Positions 63,219 through 64,000 of a stretch of DNA of 64,000 nucleotides are shown one piece after another (the first letter of the stretch is position 1; every line of letters starts with the position of its first letter). The stretch spans positions 2,356,001 through 2,420,000 of the forward strand of contig CP155566.1 in assembly GCA_039696685.1 (NCBI GenBank), read 5' to 3'. Both the position numbers and the translations under genes were made by a program. The DNA comes from Vibrio sp. CDRSL-10 TSBA. Lineage in GTDB: Bacteria > Pseudomonadota > Gammaproteobacteria > Enterobacterales > Vibrionaceae. The notes under the pieces are model-generated. The model saw nothing but the letters and a program-made list of their open reading frames with translations. It was not told the DNA's origin and searched no databases.

Positions 63219-64000
63219 TGGTAGATAGCGGAAACACATACGGCGAACGAGTATCACGTCTGGTTGGTTGGGGACACTGGTTTGCGTTCTTCAATATCAT
63301 CGCTGCGATGCTGATCGGGACACGCTACATTGCCCAGTCTCCTTGGCCGGACACCTTCCTGGGTCAGTTTTATCTGACTTTTTCCTGGGTCGGTCACTTT
63401 GGCTTTCTGGTTTTCGCCCTCTACCTGTTGATCCTGTTTCCGCTGACGTTTCTGATTCCGTCGCGGACACTGTTCCGGTTTGTCGCCGTCTGCTTTGCCA
63501 CCTTTGGCCTGACGGTTCTGCTGATCGATACTCAAACCTATCAGACCATCAATTTGCACCTTACCCCTGTGGTGTGGGAACTGCTGTTCGCTGACGACAG
63601 TAGTGTCAGTGCCGATCTGCAGCATCTGTTCGTGGTTTTGCCGCTGATTTTCCTGCTGCAGCTCGGACTCTCCGAATGGGTCTGGCGCAAACAGCGTAAA
63701 CTGTCGCATAAGCGTATCGGTCGGCCTCTGGCTGCGGTGTTCTTCGTTAGTTTCATCGCCAGCCATCTGATTTATGTATGGTCGGATGCGTACCTGTACA
63801 CGCCGGTTACCAGCCAGAAATCTAACTTCCCGCTTTCTTACCCGATGACGGCTAAATCCTTTATGGAAAAACACGGCCTGCTAGATCGGGAAGAGTACCT
63901 CAAGCGTCTGGAAGAGAAAAACCGCACCAATGTGGACTTAGTCAGTTACCCGCTGGAAAAAATCCGCTTTGGCCGCCGGGCGAATAATCTCAATATTTTA
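63219..64000 (+). CDS. yejM: YejM/PbgA-family inner-membrane protein, cut by window end
   Basis: The ATG at 63219 begins MVDSGNTYGERVSRLVGWGH and opens five transmembrane helices in the first 190 residues, followed by SNFPLSYPMTAKSFMEKHGL and the start of the alkaline-phosphatase-like periplasmic domain, which runs past the window. In E. coli, YejM (PbgA/LapC) senses lipopolysaccharide and controls LpxC degradation through LapB. About 260 residues are visible. Confidence 0.93.

Noticed and set aside
63254..63874. 206-codon ORF antisense to yejM
   Set aside because: The plus-strand frame is a clear YejM with expected membrane helices; the antisense is a shadow.

Overview
The window looks like a chromosomal segment of a Vibrio-type gammaproteobacterium. 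The evidence is the block rpmF-plsX-fabH-fabD-fabG-acpP-fabF-pabC-mltG-tmk-holB-tatD-PTS (33-43 kb), the adhE/marC, sohB/yciK and yejK/yejL/yejM neighbourhoods, an orphan cheV, and a rhombosortase. The species cannot be fixed from the sequence alone. I see no phage, integron, insertion sequence, CRISPR array, rRNA or tRNA.

Layout. 0-5 kb: DTW-domain protein, rhombosortase, a stand-alone RibD-type deaminase, and a LysR regulator divergent from an MFS transporter, then an old-yellow-enzyme reductase. 5-9.5 kb: a ProC-like reductase, SoxR with a textbook SoxR box driving a RidA-like plus EamA-transporter operon, a GNAT acetyltransferase and a second LysR. 9.6-14 kb: a Fur-boxed di-haem peroxidase-like lipoprotein, sohB and yciK. 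14.1-19.5 kb: the SOS mutagenesis cassette imuA-imuB-dnaE2 behind a perfect LexA box. 19.5-28.5 kb: cheV, mlc, pykA, a patatin-like lipase, two small outer-membrane proteins, and an NSS transporter with a tiny MetS-like subunit. 28.7-32.6 kb: two glucose-family PTS EIICB genes sharing a duplicated promoter/leader. 33-43.6 kb: tatD, holB, tmk, mltG, pabC and the fatty-acid synthesis cluster with rpmF and yceD. 43.8-49.3 kb: yceF, rluC and rne with a long 5' leader. 49.4-64 kb: DUF481 protein, SulP transporter, EamA transporter, adhE, marC, a K+ channel, asd, an HPt-domain membrane protein, yejK, yejL and yejM (cut by the window end).

The main result concerns the sequence itself. Twenty genes are broken by 24 frameshifts, including essential ones (fabD, fabF, fabG, plsX, tmk, rne). 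Each of the 24 is the same event: one extra A turns GAAC into GAAAC (or GTTC into GTTTC on the other strand). Deleting that base restores a full-length conserved protein every time. None of the 24 sites is preceded by T or followed by A (rule VGAACB), and many other GAAC sites are untouched. Longer homopolymers are not affected. This is best read as a motif-specific sequencing or base-calling error. GAAC/GTTC is also the known, partially modified target of Dnd DNA phosphorothioation, so the error pattern may be a footprint of such a modification in the source strain. That last step is inference; no dnd genes lie in this window. Coordinates for the broken genes are given for the restored reading frame.
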